This document shows, piece by piece, positions 35,500 to 46,357 of a stretch of DNA of 64,000 bases (position 1 is its first letter; every line of letters begins with the position of its first letter). Source of the stretch: Nageia nagi (taxonomy: Eukaryota > Pinophyta). The notes under the pieces are model-generated. The model was not told the origin of the DNA and searched no databases. It worked only from the letters and a program-made list of their open reading frames with translations. The position numbers were made by a program, and so were the translations under genes. Location of the stretch: assembly GCA_050084985.1 (NCBI GenBank), contig JBITNC010000001.1:212722001-212786000 (forward strand), written 5' to 3'.

Positions 35500-36800
35500 G
35501 TTGCAAAAATTTGATGATCCTTTGGTGGGTCTATCTTTAGAGGGCATTGATTTGCATAGTGTGCTCCACCACAATTCCAACATCCATCTCGTGGAGCTTT
35601 CTTTTGCTCTAAATTATTATCCTTAGGTACATATTGGTTATTTCTTTGCTCATGAAAATCAAGGTTTGGGTCCCTAATTCCATGGTTCCCAATCCCATGG
35701 TTTTGATTCTATCTTCTGAAATGTTGATTCTTGTTATGGAAACCCTTCTTTTTGAAACCCTTATTCCTAGGTTATTTCTTCTCAAACCTTTAAAAATTTC
35801 CATCCTTTTGATTCTGATTGATCTTTCTATTGCCATTATGTAAAGCTTGTTGCTTAGCACCTCTATTCCTCTAGAAAGGTTTCTTATCTTTTTCATCTGG
35901 TACATAATTCATGAGGGTTTTTGTTATGCCCAAGTTACCTTCTGCTCTTTTAGCTAGATCATAAGCTTGTTCCAATGTCTTAGGGTTCAGGACATTGACC
36001 ATAGTCTTGATCTTGGAATCCAACCCCATAAGGAATTGGTGAACCTTCAAGTGATTTTTATCATCTATAACATACTTAAGAAGTTTGATGAACTTTTGGT
36101 GATAGGTTTGCACACTAATGAAACCTTGTTGAAGTGTATAATATTCCTCATATTTCTTATCAAAATAGACTTAAAGGATAAATCTCTTCCAAAATGCTTC
36201 CATGAATTTTAGCCACTTCAAATACTGGATTCCATGCTCAACTTTATAGGCATTCCACCATTCGAGAGCAATATCTTGAAAGTTGTAGGTAGCCCACAGG
36301 TTTTGGTTTTTGGTGATAGATTTTTCATTGAAAAGTAAGTTTCACTCTCCGCTAACCATACTTCAACATGCTCACCTTCATGCTTTCTATTAAACTTAGG
36401 TATTTGAGCTTTCTTTAGATTAGATGCAAATTCTTATTCGATCCTTGACTGGATCTGATTGTTCAATCCACCTGATTTTGCTTGAGTTGGAAGAATTAGA
36501 TCAAATTCTTATCTTGACAGATCGACTCTTTGACTTAGCAGGTTGTTTATCAATTCTTGCTACTCTTCTACCTGCTCTTAGAGTCTTGTGATGGCTTCTC
36601 CTCTATTGGTTTGATTGGAATGGCTAGAAGAACCTTCAGTATTATTTGCAGAAACTTGCCAATTGGCATTCCTCATTATTCTTCTTCTAACATTTCACCC
36701 CCTAACATTTGCATTTCAACCCTTAACATTTCTTTGGTTTGCACTAGCATTGCCATTCACAGGAAGGCTATTCACAACCTTGTTGTAGGTTTCTTGAAGC
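35500..36800 (-). pseudogene. gag: gag of element B with CCHC zinc knuckle
   Basis: The capsid part at 35871-36113 reads YVIDDKNHLKVHQFLMGLDS, then QAYDLAKRAEGNLG, a common plant gag wording. Upstream pieces are frameshifted. The nucleocapsid zinc knuckle is intact at 35544-35582: C-W-N-C-G-G-A-H-Y-A-N-Q-C, that is C-x2-C-x4-H-x4-C. Basic Asn/Arg-rich sequence (35609-35905) lies between the two. Protease follows without a gap. Gag appears better kept than pol, but still has stops. Confidence 0.8.
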
Positions 36801-36942
36801 TCTAATTACACATCTTGGGATTGCCATAATCTAAGTCAACCAAATGGCATTGTTATTAGGCTCATGCATATTCAATCTAGACTTCCTATACTTTTACAGC
36901 AAAAGAGTCATGGACCATAGGTCTGAGAGTTTGAACTTATTA

Positions 36943-36953
36943 CTCTGATACCA
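36943..36953 (-). promoter_or_regulatory. Primer-binding site of element B (initiator Met type)
   Basis: The minus strand reads TGGTATCAGAG one base inside the 5' LTR, matching the common plant initiator-tRNA-Met primer-binding sequence over 11 bases. Confidence 0.85.
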
Positions 36954-39779
36954 ATGTAATGCATCCACTAATTATCATCAACCAAAGCCCTAATTTTTGA
37001 CCCAATTTTTTTCTTTTGTAACACTCGAATGATCTAGGAATGAACTAGGTGATCCCACGAGTTTGATATGCTACTAGCTAGTTCAGCACTCACATGGCAA
37101 GATTGGCCAAGAACCTAAGGTAACCAACTTTGATAAATTTTTTTGGTGTTCACTTTTCAACACTCACCCTTTTGAAAAGATGTCTCAAAAGTAACCTCAC
37201 CATTCCTATTCCACATCCCATGTGCAATAGGCTTTTTGATTATAGTGTAGTGGTTTTCTACTCGAGGCCCATATCACCTGAGACATCACATTTCCACTAA
37301 GTTAGTCATCATCTCTTGATGATAACTCTTCATCTCATAGGAGCAATTAACTTGTCCTAAACAAATTTCCTTATGAACAAGTAGCATCGCTTATGGAATA
37401 ATTGTCATATCCTTATCTGTTAACTATAAGTGATATGACTACTAATTACCCTCACTTATTAATATTAGTTTTTCCAATTGCTATCCCCACCTAACTCACT
37501 TGTCGAGGAATATGATTACTAACCTACCCATAACTATCGGTTAGTCCCACCATGTGGTTTGACATCCCTATGCCCATAACTTGGGGAGCCATGGATATTA
37601 AACAATATTCTCAGGTGGTTGCTTAGTCTAATATATTTTTAAATGTGTTAACAAAAGAACCACCTATGTCCTATTAACCATATACTAATATTTTCAAATA
37701 GTGAAGTGGGTATAAGACATATTTTAAGGTTTAATACCATTCATCCTTACCCATGAGGAGTACCTTGGAAGTCTTAGTTATGGCTTACGCAGGAAGGCAC
37801 ATGTTTTCTTGTTTATCTTATATGCATTGTATCGCATATACAAATCCACTTTTTAAAAGATCTCTTGAATATATAAAGTAATAAGTTGTGAGGAAGGATT
37901 TTGCCACTATTGCAACAAAAGTAATGCAATGCTAAGTGGTCCTCATGTAAAGAATATTTCTTTTATTTATTGTATAGCAAGGTAGTTTAATTGAAGAAGG
38001 TTCTTTGCCCCATTTCTTGCATTCATCCAAAAGAATCTCGAATGATTTCATTTATCTCATGGGATCCCATAATATCCAACTTGATCCCAAGGATCCCTAA
38101 GATATCCCAAATGCTCACAAATTGTCATTTGGAACCTTAGCTCTAGTTTAGGTTTGATTCTAAGTTAATAGGATAATTTTGGACTTGTCAGGATTACAAA
38201 CATAATTCATCTATGCCTATTATCTAACAAGTATTAATCCTTACTCTATTTCACCAAGCATTAATCATGTAATACTCATAATGTTATTCATAAAGAAAAA
38301 GTAAAATCATCTTACATTCATTTTGTAATATATTAACAAAAGATAAGTACAAAATAATCCTTATAATTTTATTTATCAACATCTAATATAATGAAAAAAC
38401 TTACATAACTTATTACAAGAACATTGATACATCATAAGGCTAATATAATTTAATGACTTTAGTAATTCATCCTTTTGTAATACAAATATAGTATAACATG
38501 CTATTTAGTGAGTCATTCTATGGTTTGTTGTGAAACACATCCATTAATATTCAAACAACAAGCATCAAGCATCTCTAACGTTCATTGAGCAATGAGCATT
38601 GAACATCGAATATCGCCTTAGAACTTGGTGGATGGATCAAGTACTAGGAAGGAGAAGGATCAAGACATACCCTTTTTTTTACCATTATGCAAATGAAAAC
38701 TAACTTTTATGACTTACTCACCTTATGAGAGTTTTTATTCCACTAAGGATACCTCACTTCCTTGATCTTATTAAGTTTGATCGATTAATGTTCTAACCAT
38801 ATCATATTTCTAATATCACTACATCCTCAAATAATTAAAAAGCAGTCAATTTGAAATCTCCTATCTAACTTCCTTTGTACATATACATATATATTTTCTT
38901 TTAAAATAAAACTTTAATATCCAATTTTAACTTTGAATACCAATTAATTTAAAAGATCACATATTATATATTATTTCTATAATTTAACCACATAAATTCT
39001 ATTAAATAACTATGACATGGAATTCTTCCTTTACACATTCGTTGCCTTTTTTACCTTTTTGTTTTAATGTAAGTCAATATGAATGAATTCATTGAAGGGG
39101 AGTATCAAATAAAAGAATGACATTATTCATATTCTTTCTAATATATAGCTTGAAATAACAATAAACTAGCTTATTCTTGGTATTCTCTTTCCATAAGAGA
39201 TGTGAAATAGAAATCTTGACAATGATTGCTATGGACTTATCTAACATTAAATTCATTTATGTGGAGCAACGTGAGTATAAAGGCAAACTATAACTTTTAA
39301 TAGCATTGGTCCATCATATGCCATTAGAGGAAATCAATGGCATTATAAAACTATTTGAAAAATACATCATAAGGAATGTCTAAGATAATCCAGATGTAAA
39401 GCCAAACTTTACAACAATTGCTAGATCTTTTCCAACGTATACTATTGTACGGCAAAGAAAATGTATGTTGATCCATCAAAGAAGAGTCAAAAATCGATTT
39501 TCAAGATATATATACATACACAGAAATCAGAATTAACACTAAATTTATTAACTAACTCGATAGTAGAATGAGTGTAAACATGCGTTATCTTTAAAAGAAT
39601 TACAATATAAAAATACAAAATCAAACTTTACAAATTTTGTAAGGATTCTTCCATAATAAGATGCAATGTAGGTAAGGAATAGAGGTGTTTGTAAGTGTTG
39701 AAAAAGGTATCAAAGATTTTTCCCATTCATTTCCAATAAGTGTCTCGATGGAAGGAGATAAGGGTTCCCAAAGAGTAGT

Positions 39780-40048
39780 TTAAAAATGAACTTCCTAATA
39801 GATGCATAGATCAAATAAGAAGGGAACACAATGCTCAGGTGTGGAGAAAAATTCATGGATTATGCACAACCATCTACGGTGAGTTTTTAGAGTTGGTGAA
39901 TGCCATCATTTGTAATCAAGAGAGTGCACGAGTATATGGAGAATCATCAAACATATTTGAAATAATTCTTAATCAATTTATACAATGTAAGGTTCAAAGA
40001 GAAGATATGACTATTTATCAAAGGGTAATTGAAATGGTTTTATATTAA
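39780..40048 (+). other. Antisense coding-like segment in right LTR of B
   Basis: Homologous to 32120-32400. The open frame includes WRKIHGLCTTIYGEFLELVN, AIICNQESARVYGESSNIFE and REDMTIYQRVIEMVLY. Relative to the left copy a 3-base loss removes one Gly, and the end differs by a frameshift in the left copy, so this is the longer version. Not recognised. Confidence 0.4.
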
Positions 40049-40599
40049 ATATTAGTGAATACCCGAATAGCCATATATTCAAATGTATATAAACTCAATT
40101 GCTTAGTATGAATTCACAAGATATGCTAAATCTCACATGGGAGAACATAAGGAGGAAAATATTTTACTAGTCTCATCAAAAATATCACAAAATGTATAGT
40201 ACAATTTGTGTTAAGAACTTTTCACCACTAAATTTAAGTAAAGAAAAGCTAATAAGGTCCTATCCCTCTACTTTTAAGGAAAAGACATGATACGAACCTC
40301 CACATGCATTACAACAAATAAATAAATCAATGTCCCTTCACCTAATATAAGTCCTTTATCAACAATTAATTCCAAGAGTCTTTAAAAAAACAATCTTTTC
40401 ATACAACTCTTTAAAAACATTATAATAGAACTACTTTATCTTAGTTATATTAAAAATGTAAAGAATGCACTTTGACTTGGAGAAGGAAAAAAGAAACTTC
40501 TTTTCTTCACGTAATCCAAACTTGAAAATAAACAAAACAAAAAGAAAATAGTAAGAGATAGATAGGTAGTTGTTGTTGGTATTTTTCCAATGCTTTACT

Positions 40600-40612
40600 C
40601 TTTTATTTATAG
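40600..40612 (-). promoter_or_regulatory. TATA box in the 5' LTR of element B
   Basis: The minus strand reads CTATAAATAAAAG, about 825 bp into the 5' LTR. If used, it would leave a very long R-U5 of about 3.6 kb. The left LTR has lost this segment. Confidence 0.6.
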
Positions 40613-41437
40613 CTAAAGGGATTCAAATGTGTCCAAATGGACATCTCCTCATACCCTTAATAATTTTAGGTTAGGTTTGCTTAAAGTTAAAAATAATAGT
40701 AATGGCATTTAATACTTTGGAATCTTTTTCATTAGTTAACAATTTAGTGCAAACTCTTATCCAAACCTAACACAAAAATACAAAACTAAGGTCTTTTCTC
40801 TATTATTTTCTTAGCTATTAAATATCATGTCATACCACAAAAAGACCACAGTCTCTATCTAATAGTGTTTTTACTGTTAGCTTCATATGGCAATAATATG
40901 GACACTCATATTCAACTTTTACCCCATTAAATTTATTTTTCTAACCTTATAATAATTTTCAAATTTAACTAAAGGTATATTCCTTTTTTTTCTCCATTTC
41001 AAAATTTAAATTTCAAAAATACCAAACAAGGGAAAACACATCTTTACCTACGATGGTCACCTCGTCCTATAGAGTAAGTTAATCCACATAGTTTTGCAAA
41101 AATATTTTCATCAAGAAATCAACAATCACAATAATTATTCTACATGCATCTACATAATTTACAATGGTCATAGGGTTTGTTAGCAAATCAACACCAATCC
41201 TTTTCTCCTCTTATCCTTTTGTTCCTATTACCAATTCACCTTTGGTCTGTAAGGTCTTTAGGTTACTTCTCCACTCTATGACTTGTGTCAAAACGTCTTG
41301 AAACCAACATCAAATTGTCATAAATGATACATATTCCCATATCAAACTTATTATTACCATAGTATTATGCAAACATAATTCATTCAAATCCTTGATGGTA
41401 CTCGAGGTCAAATAGTGTCTTGAGGTGGGTCATGACA

Positions 41438-41442
41438 TATTG
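41438..41442. repeat. Target-site duplication of element B, right copy
   Basis: TATTG directly after the right LTR, identical to 29292-29296. Confidence 0.9.
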
Positions 41443-41610
41443 GTTCAAATGTTAATGTATGTCTTATTGATTTGTTGCAAAACTATTTTCTTTTCATATA
41501 TGCAAAAATGAAAAGAACCACTATTAGCATTAAAGAATTTGTTAACACTAAAAAAGAATACATCGGATGTGTATCTATGCCTATTGAAGTAAGTGGTAAA
41601 TGGTTCATCA
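41443..41610 (+). pseudogene. protease of element D, C-terminal half
   Basis: Starting at the B junction the plus strand reads GSNVNVCLIDLL, then ISIKEFVNTKKEYIGCVSMP, which continues the protease fold begun at 29000-29296 (usual wording: F-D-N-x-x-R-x-x-x-G-x-x-x-L-P-I). It then runs into a poly(A)-like stretch at 41658-41670 and is lost. RT, integrase and the 3' LTR of D are absent. Confidence 0.6.
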
Positions 41611-41624
41611 AAAAGTGTATGGGT

Positions 41625-41671
41625 CCTTTCAAAACCCTTGTTTTTATCCTAATTATCAAAAAAAAAAAATA
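41625..41671 (+). mobile_element. Possible LINE/SINE 3' tail
   Basis: The sequence cttgtttttatcctaattat is followed by c and 12 A. It closely resembles the tail of the insertion at 61270-61299 (ctttaatttttacccttatc plus A-run). It may mark the end of a poly(A) retroelement that truncated element D. Confidence 0.35.
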
Positions 41672-42193
41672 GATATATCTGTGGGAACAAATAAGGAATA
41701 AGGTGTATGATATATGACTTAAAATTTCACCAAGCAAAAACAAAAAAACAATTCAAAGACTACAAACAAGAATTGAATACTAGGGCTCAAGATGTCACCT
41801 AAAAACAACTACCCAAGGGTTGTTGTACTCTGTCAACTATATCTACATATTTTTCTAACCTACACTTGGAGCATAATGAACAAGTTCTTCCCTAATTAAC
41901 TTTGTCAATGCATTAGCCATTCTCCTCAATGTGTCCAAATGTTTAATGGATTCATAAAAAGAGATGACATAAGCTATTTAGAACCACTTTTGCCCTAATT
42001 GCCACAAAACTAGCACATGGTTTCCCCTTCACCTTTCCAGTAACAATAATAAAAGACTTTAAATTTCCCATATATATTTTCTCAGAAACACCATTTTAAC
42101 ATGACAAAGAAGATAATCCAATGAAGGAAGATGATATATTTGCAAATTATTTATTGAACATAACTAAGATGCCAAAGATGAAGTAGAATGAAC
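41672..42193 (-). other. Sequence after UBA3/ECR1 exon 2
   Basis: Should be the start of intron 2. I looked for the next exon of the family on the minus strand and found none before the transposon remains at 41670. Confidence 0.5.
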
Positions 42194-42357
42194 CTAAATA
42201 AAAACTGTCGATTGAGGTTGGAAACTTCAATTATGTCCATATCTATCACCTCAATATTCCTAAAACCTAACAAGGCCAAATCTATCAGTAATTCACAGCC
42301 TAAGCCCCCAGCTCCCACAACCAAAACTTTGACATATTCTTGCAGGTCATCTCTCAA
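42194..42357 (-). CDS. UBA3/ECR1: NEDD8-activating enzyme E1 catalytic subunit, exon 2
   Basis: The subunit adenylates the ubiquitin-like protein NEDD8/RUB and passes it to its E2, with AXR1-type partners, in the cytosol and nucleus. The exon encodes [20 protein letters not shown], then [20 protein letters not shown], then [14 protein letters not shown]. The glycine-rich G-A-G-G-L-G loop binds ATP, and D-M-D plus N-L-N-R-Q-F are the adenylation-site signatures. The acceptor TTCTTCTACAG precedes 42357 and the donor AG|GTTCATT follows 42194, splitting the last Arg codon. The reading frame has no stop. Exon 3 onward, including the catalytic cysteine, was not found to the left, where retroelements begin. 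Confidence 0.85.
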
Positions 42358-43114
42358 CTGTAGAAGAAAACGACAAGAACATTAGCTAGTAAATTAGCAA
42401 GCACATAGAAGAAAAATCATTCCATAGAAAATATAATTCATAATAAACAATAACTTAAAAGAAATGCAAACATGTAGAAGGCACATATTCCCCCAAAAAA
42501 ATAGTTAGAAAGAAAATAAGAGCAGTTATTGAGTATCCACAAATTGCACTGGGACTTCTAAGAGCTTTCAAACATTTATAGTACTCGGAACAAGATAGGT
42601 AACCAGTGAATCCTTCAACAATTTACTTAGATAAGCAATAGTGTTACTACTTCTAAGAAAACTATCAAGCCTTCCATTGGAAACACTTGTTTACTACTAC
42701 TGAAAAAACTTTCATAATACTAAATTGAACATCGAGTGTATTTGATGATGTAGTAACCCACTGCCAAGCTCCCCAAATCATTAACCAAAAATCATGACTT
42801 AAAAAAAAGTGGGGGCAGTCTCAATAGATGGTTTCAATTTTTCAATCACCTGAGATCCTTCATGTGCGCACAAATTGTTAATCACCGAAATTGTCAGACA
42901 CTATAGGTAAATATATGGAATAAAGACAACTTTCTGTTGCAAAATATTGTAAATTGTTAATACTGTTAAGTATTTCAAATTGTGTGGACAACAAGAGACA
43001 ATGCTGGTTGTTGACCACTAATCAGAATTTTAATATCCTAAGGTTTTGTATGTGCATTCACCTTCATTAACAAAACATCAATTAAAATGTAACAGATAAT
43101 TGGTTGGATAACAT

Positions 43115-43295
43115 TATAAGAAAATAGAAGATGACCCCAAACAAGCAAGTTCTACATTACAGTAAATGGCATAAATACATGAAGAGCGTGGGAGTTATGT
43201 TCCCGTAAATTATACTTTTAAAACTGTCCACATATAATAATTATATTAATAAAACAAAACTACAATAACCAAATGTATTATATATCTTTCTAACA
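43115..43295 (-). repeat. Left LTR of element G
   Basis: 181 bp, matching 45120-45302 in the same orientation (shared gtaaattatacttttaaaac-like block and tattaataaaac). On the minus strand this is the 3' LTR, with the polypurine tract at 43296-43311. Confidence 0.85.
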
Positions 43296-45119
43296 TTCCC
43301 ACCCCCTTAATATATTAGGTCTTCAAAATTGAGAACAATAAGAAATGCATAAGAGATCACCATGTCGACATGTGGTACAAACAATAGTAGCAACAACCAT
43401 CATTACAATCTATCATCATAATTGCAAAATTGGCAACGGCATCGAGCTCATTGACCAAACATCATTTACAGTGGCAATGGGTTCACTGATCTTCAAGTTG
43501 TCAAATCTCATGTGGAAATGACTAGGCATCACCATTCTTCCATACTTCGTGTGGTAATGACTAATGACTAAGCATTTACCATCACTTTAAAAATTGTTGC
43601 AATGAATATCTTTTCCCCCCTTTGTTACAACATCTAAGCAAGCATAGGGACTCAATCATCTATCCAAAAGACCAAGGATAGGGACTAACACAACTACCAT
43701 GATCAAAGATGTAAACAGCGATAAACACATCTATCTTCGTCAACTATGATTGAGAACCAACACATCCAATAATAAACACCCATCATATGTGATTGGAGAA
43801 ACAAATCCAACCAACAAGGGTGATTGGAGTCTTAGTAAGATCAATCACAAATAAAGGAAGTTTTGGAAACCTCCCCCTTAATCAAAAGAGTATTCTTCCA
43901 TAAAGTATGCACATGGTAAGAGCATTGGGTTTCCTAACGTTGATGGCAGGCTACATCTCTTGCCAGTAATGTTTGTGTGCACACAATTCTCTCCAGGATA
44001 ACAACACAGCATGTTAAGAACTCTGTCAACATTCTCCAAAATCTTGAGGCATCGTTCCTCACTAATGCACATTTTCTACAAAAGTATGCACTTACATCAT
44101 GGTGGGTGCACGTGTTTTGTCTATGACATCTCGTTTGAAAAGTACAGTCATTGTAATATTTTCTCCAAACAGATGTCTCTGCAGGTGAATGGTTCACCTT
44201 CTCATTGGATGAACAACTCAGAGATGACACTTTCAAAGAATTGAATATAGATGCAATGATGAGAATGTCACTGCACACCTTGTTTTATTCTCATTCACTG
44301 GATTCTTCTTTCACAGGCGTTGGACACCTGCTTCATATTTGTGGAAGATGGTCATCCAACACAATCACACTACACAAGCTTGGACAGGTCTGAGTGCACG
44401 TCCAACACAATCACACTACATGAGCTTGGACAGGTCATTGTGCATGTCCTCACAACACTGTTTTGATGACAGCAGAGTCAGTTTTGGGCACTAGGCACTC
44501 CAGAAACTTACTCTACTGATCAATGTTGCTTCACTGCAGGTCTGTATGTCAGGAGGACTCCTTACATCTCTGTCTGCTCCTGGGCATGCTAGGCATTCAT
44601 TCTTCTCAGTAGTGTTCACTGTTCAATACTCGTTTTAGTTTCTATCAGTCTTAGCACTTCAATGGCAGCACTCTTCGAGAAAAACTTCTGAACAACAAAG
44701 ACTCCACAATCATTTTTGGTCTGTGCACAACCAAATAATAATCTTTCTAACCCAAGAAGACGTTGTTACATTTCTTTCTTGGCTACACATCAACGAACTC
44801 TGCTCGACTAGGTATAATGTTTCTGCATGCACAAATGCAGTGCGTGGAAGCAAATTATGTGCAATGTGTTTTCTTCCTTCACGTCTTCTGTTGCTGACAG
44901 GTTCTTCACGCTCCTCTCCACTTGACTGCTCTCCTCAACATTGTTGCACCCAAGAATACAGCACAATGACACTCCACACTTCTACATGGATCTCCAAGAT
45001 CAGACCATGCTCAGAGTTTCATATTTCCTCTTTAGAGTCTGCAGGAGAGACAGTACATTCTCTTCCAAATTTCTCCATAACAGGTTTATGCAGAATCAAT
45101 CCAACCAGCTCTGATACTA

Positions 45120-45302
45120 TATTAGCAAATGGAAGATGACCCAAACGAGCAAGTTCTATATTACAGTAAAGAGTATAAATACGTGAAGAACATAGGAGTT
45201 ACATTCCCGTGAATTAAACTACTTTTAAAACTGTCCACCTATAAAAACTATATTAATAAAACTAGACCACAGTAGCCTAATGTATTATACATTTTTCTAA
45301 CA
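45120..45302 (-). repeat. Right LTR of element G
   Basis: 183 bp; the 5' LTR on the minus strand. The primer-binding site (minus TAGTATCAGAGC) is at 45108-45119. Confidence 0.85.
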
Positions 45303-46261
45303 AACATTTAATCTATCAAAGTGTATAGCCAGTGACAACTGTTAACAGGCTAATATTATTTCCAATCTGCTGGACAAGCAAACAAAAAGCAGAAACTATA
45401 CTAATGTACAGAGATGACCAAAGTAGACCAAATGGTATCAAATCAAGCAAGCAGAAAGTGGGAATTAAACAAAACTAATAAAGTATAAAAAGTGTACAAA
45501 GATAAAACTGGAGTAACCTACACCAGAGGTCTAGCTTAACCAGTTAATTCCTAGGCAGGTCTATATTTACAAAGCCATATAATATGATTGTCAACAGAAT
45601 AACGAATTGATAATCTAAGGACAAATCCATATTCTATTATTTAGCATGATAGCATACGTTGATCAACAACAGTATATCAGTATGAATACCCTTCCTAAGT
45701 TGTCATACTAAGGAAAAGATGTTTCTTCTCCATGTCTAAAATCCCATGTTCCAAGTTTGCTCTTAAACCAAATCATATTACGTGAACTTTTATTCACAAA
45801 GCTGGGCGTCCATTCGCCAGTTACAGTTGAGTGAGCAAAATCCTCACACCTATCCGGTGGAACCAGGCCTTCAAGGAGTTAGGATCACACTGTTGTTGCT
45901 TATTCAAAAAAAGTAAGTACATAACTAGAGGGAAGAAAGCATATTCATTATTATCCCAGCTGGGCAGAACCTGTCCCATGTCTATTCTACTTACAGACCT
46001 ATAAAATAATCATTCGTACCAAAACAACACCCATAAAGTACATAGGGTGCCAATAAAACCCATATAGCATAGCCGTACCCACATAAGCTTCGCCCAATTG
46101 CAAATTTGTTGAAAATGGGCATTGCCTTGCTTGATACATCAAGAATCCTGATACTCAGACACAAATGAATGATAACAAAGCACCCACAAAACATAGAGAA
46201 AGAAAACCATATCAATAACAACGTACAAAGACAAAAGAGAGAGAAGAGACAGAAAACCTAC

Positions 46262-46357
46262 CTGAGGTCCAGGCTCAAAGCCTTCTCCAACAATATTTCC
46301 TGGCCTGAGGAGAAGTGTGTCAAGTTCTCTCCATCTCCCATCTTTATTCTCCTCCAT
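46262..46357 (-). CDS. UBA3/ECR1: NEDD8-activating enzyme E1 catalytic subunit, exon 1
   Basis: Encodes MEENKDGRWRELDTLLLRPG followed by NIVGEGFEPGPQ, the short N-terminal segment of plant ECR1 proteins ahead of the adenylation fold. The start ATG at 46357 has a good context (aaggaATGGAGG). The donor CCTCAG|GTAGGT is at 46261, and the frame joins exon 2 without a phase change (GPQ then LRDD). The intron between the exons is about 3.9 kb and contains LTR element G. An upstream in-frame Met at 46408 exists, but the residues before 46357 do not look like the family. Confidence 0.8.

Larger units (their letters stand above)
29297..41437 (-). mobile_element. Element B: chromovirus-like Ty3/gypsy with RT deleted and 4.4-kb LTRs
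   Basis: Structurally complete: two long direct repeats with TG...CA ends, a 5-bp target duplication (TATTG), an initiator-Met-type primer-binding site inside the right LTR, and a polypurine tract inside the left LTR. The element therefore runs on the minus strand. The internal region is only 3.2 kb and holds gag, a zinc knuckle, protease, a scar of RNase H and integrase with a probable chromodomain. RT and most of RNase H are deleted. The LTRs (4442 and 4483 bp) make up about three quarters of the element. Wording of the integrase tail suggests the Tekay/Del group of chromoviruses. Confidence 0.9.
36955..41437 (-). repeat. Right LTR (5' LTR) of element B
   Basis: 4483 bp, starting TGTAATGCATCC and ending GGTCATGACA on the plus strand. 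It lies next to the primer-binding site and is therefore the 5' LTR, the one that would drive transcription. Confidence 0.95.
43115..45302 (-). mobile_element. Element G: 2.2-kb non-autonomous LTR retrotransposon in the intron
   Basis: Two LTRs of 181 and 183 bp (43115-43295, 45120-45302) flank a 1.8-kb interior. The duplication AACAT is on both sides (43110-43114, 45303-45307). On the minus strand the LTR starts TGTTAGAAA and ends CTAATA or CTTATA; the primer site TAGTATCAGAGC follows the right LTR, and the polypurine tract ATTAAGGGGGTGGGAA precedes the left LTR. The interior shows no gag or pol. Small LTRs, lack of coding capacity and TGTTAG ends suggest a Copia-mobilised TRIM/LARD-type element. 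Confidence 0.85.
42358..46261 (-). other. Intron 1 of UBA3/ECR1
   Basis: Bounded by a GTAGGT donor and a pyrimidine-rich TTCTTCTACAG acceptor. It contains element G (43115-45302). The remaining ~1.7 kb has no coding signal. Confidence 0.75.

Noticed and set aside
42188-42385. Plus-strand ORF over UBA3/ECR1 exon 2
   Set aside because: Antisense shadow of the exon.
44723-45139. Plus-strand ORF of 138 codons within element G
   Set aside because: Crosses the primer-binding site and runs into the LTR; no domain; minus-strand orientation of the element argues against it.
46139-46250. Extension of UBA3/ECR1 exon 1 as VGFLSLLSLLSLYVV and beyond
   Set aside because: It reads through the GTAGGT donor into the intron; the family continues with exon 2 at 42357.
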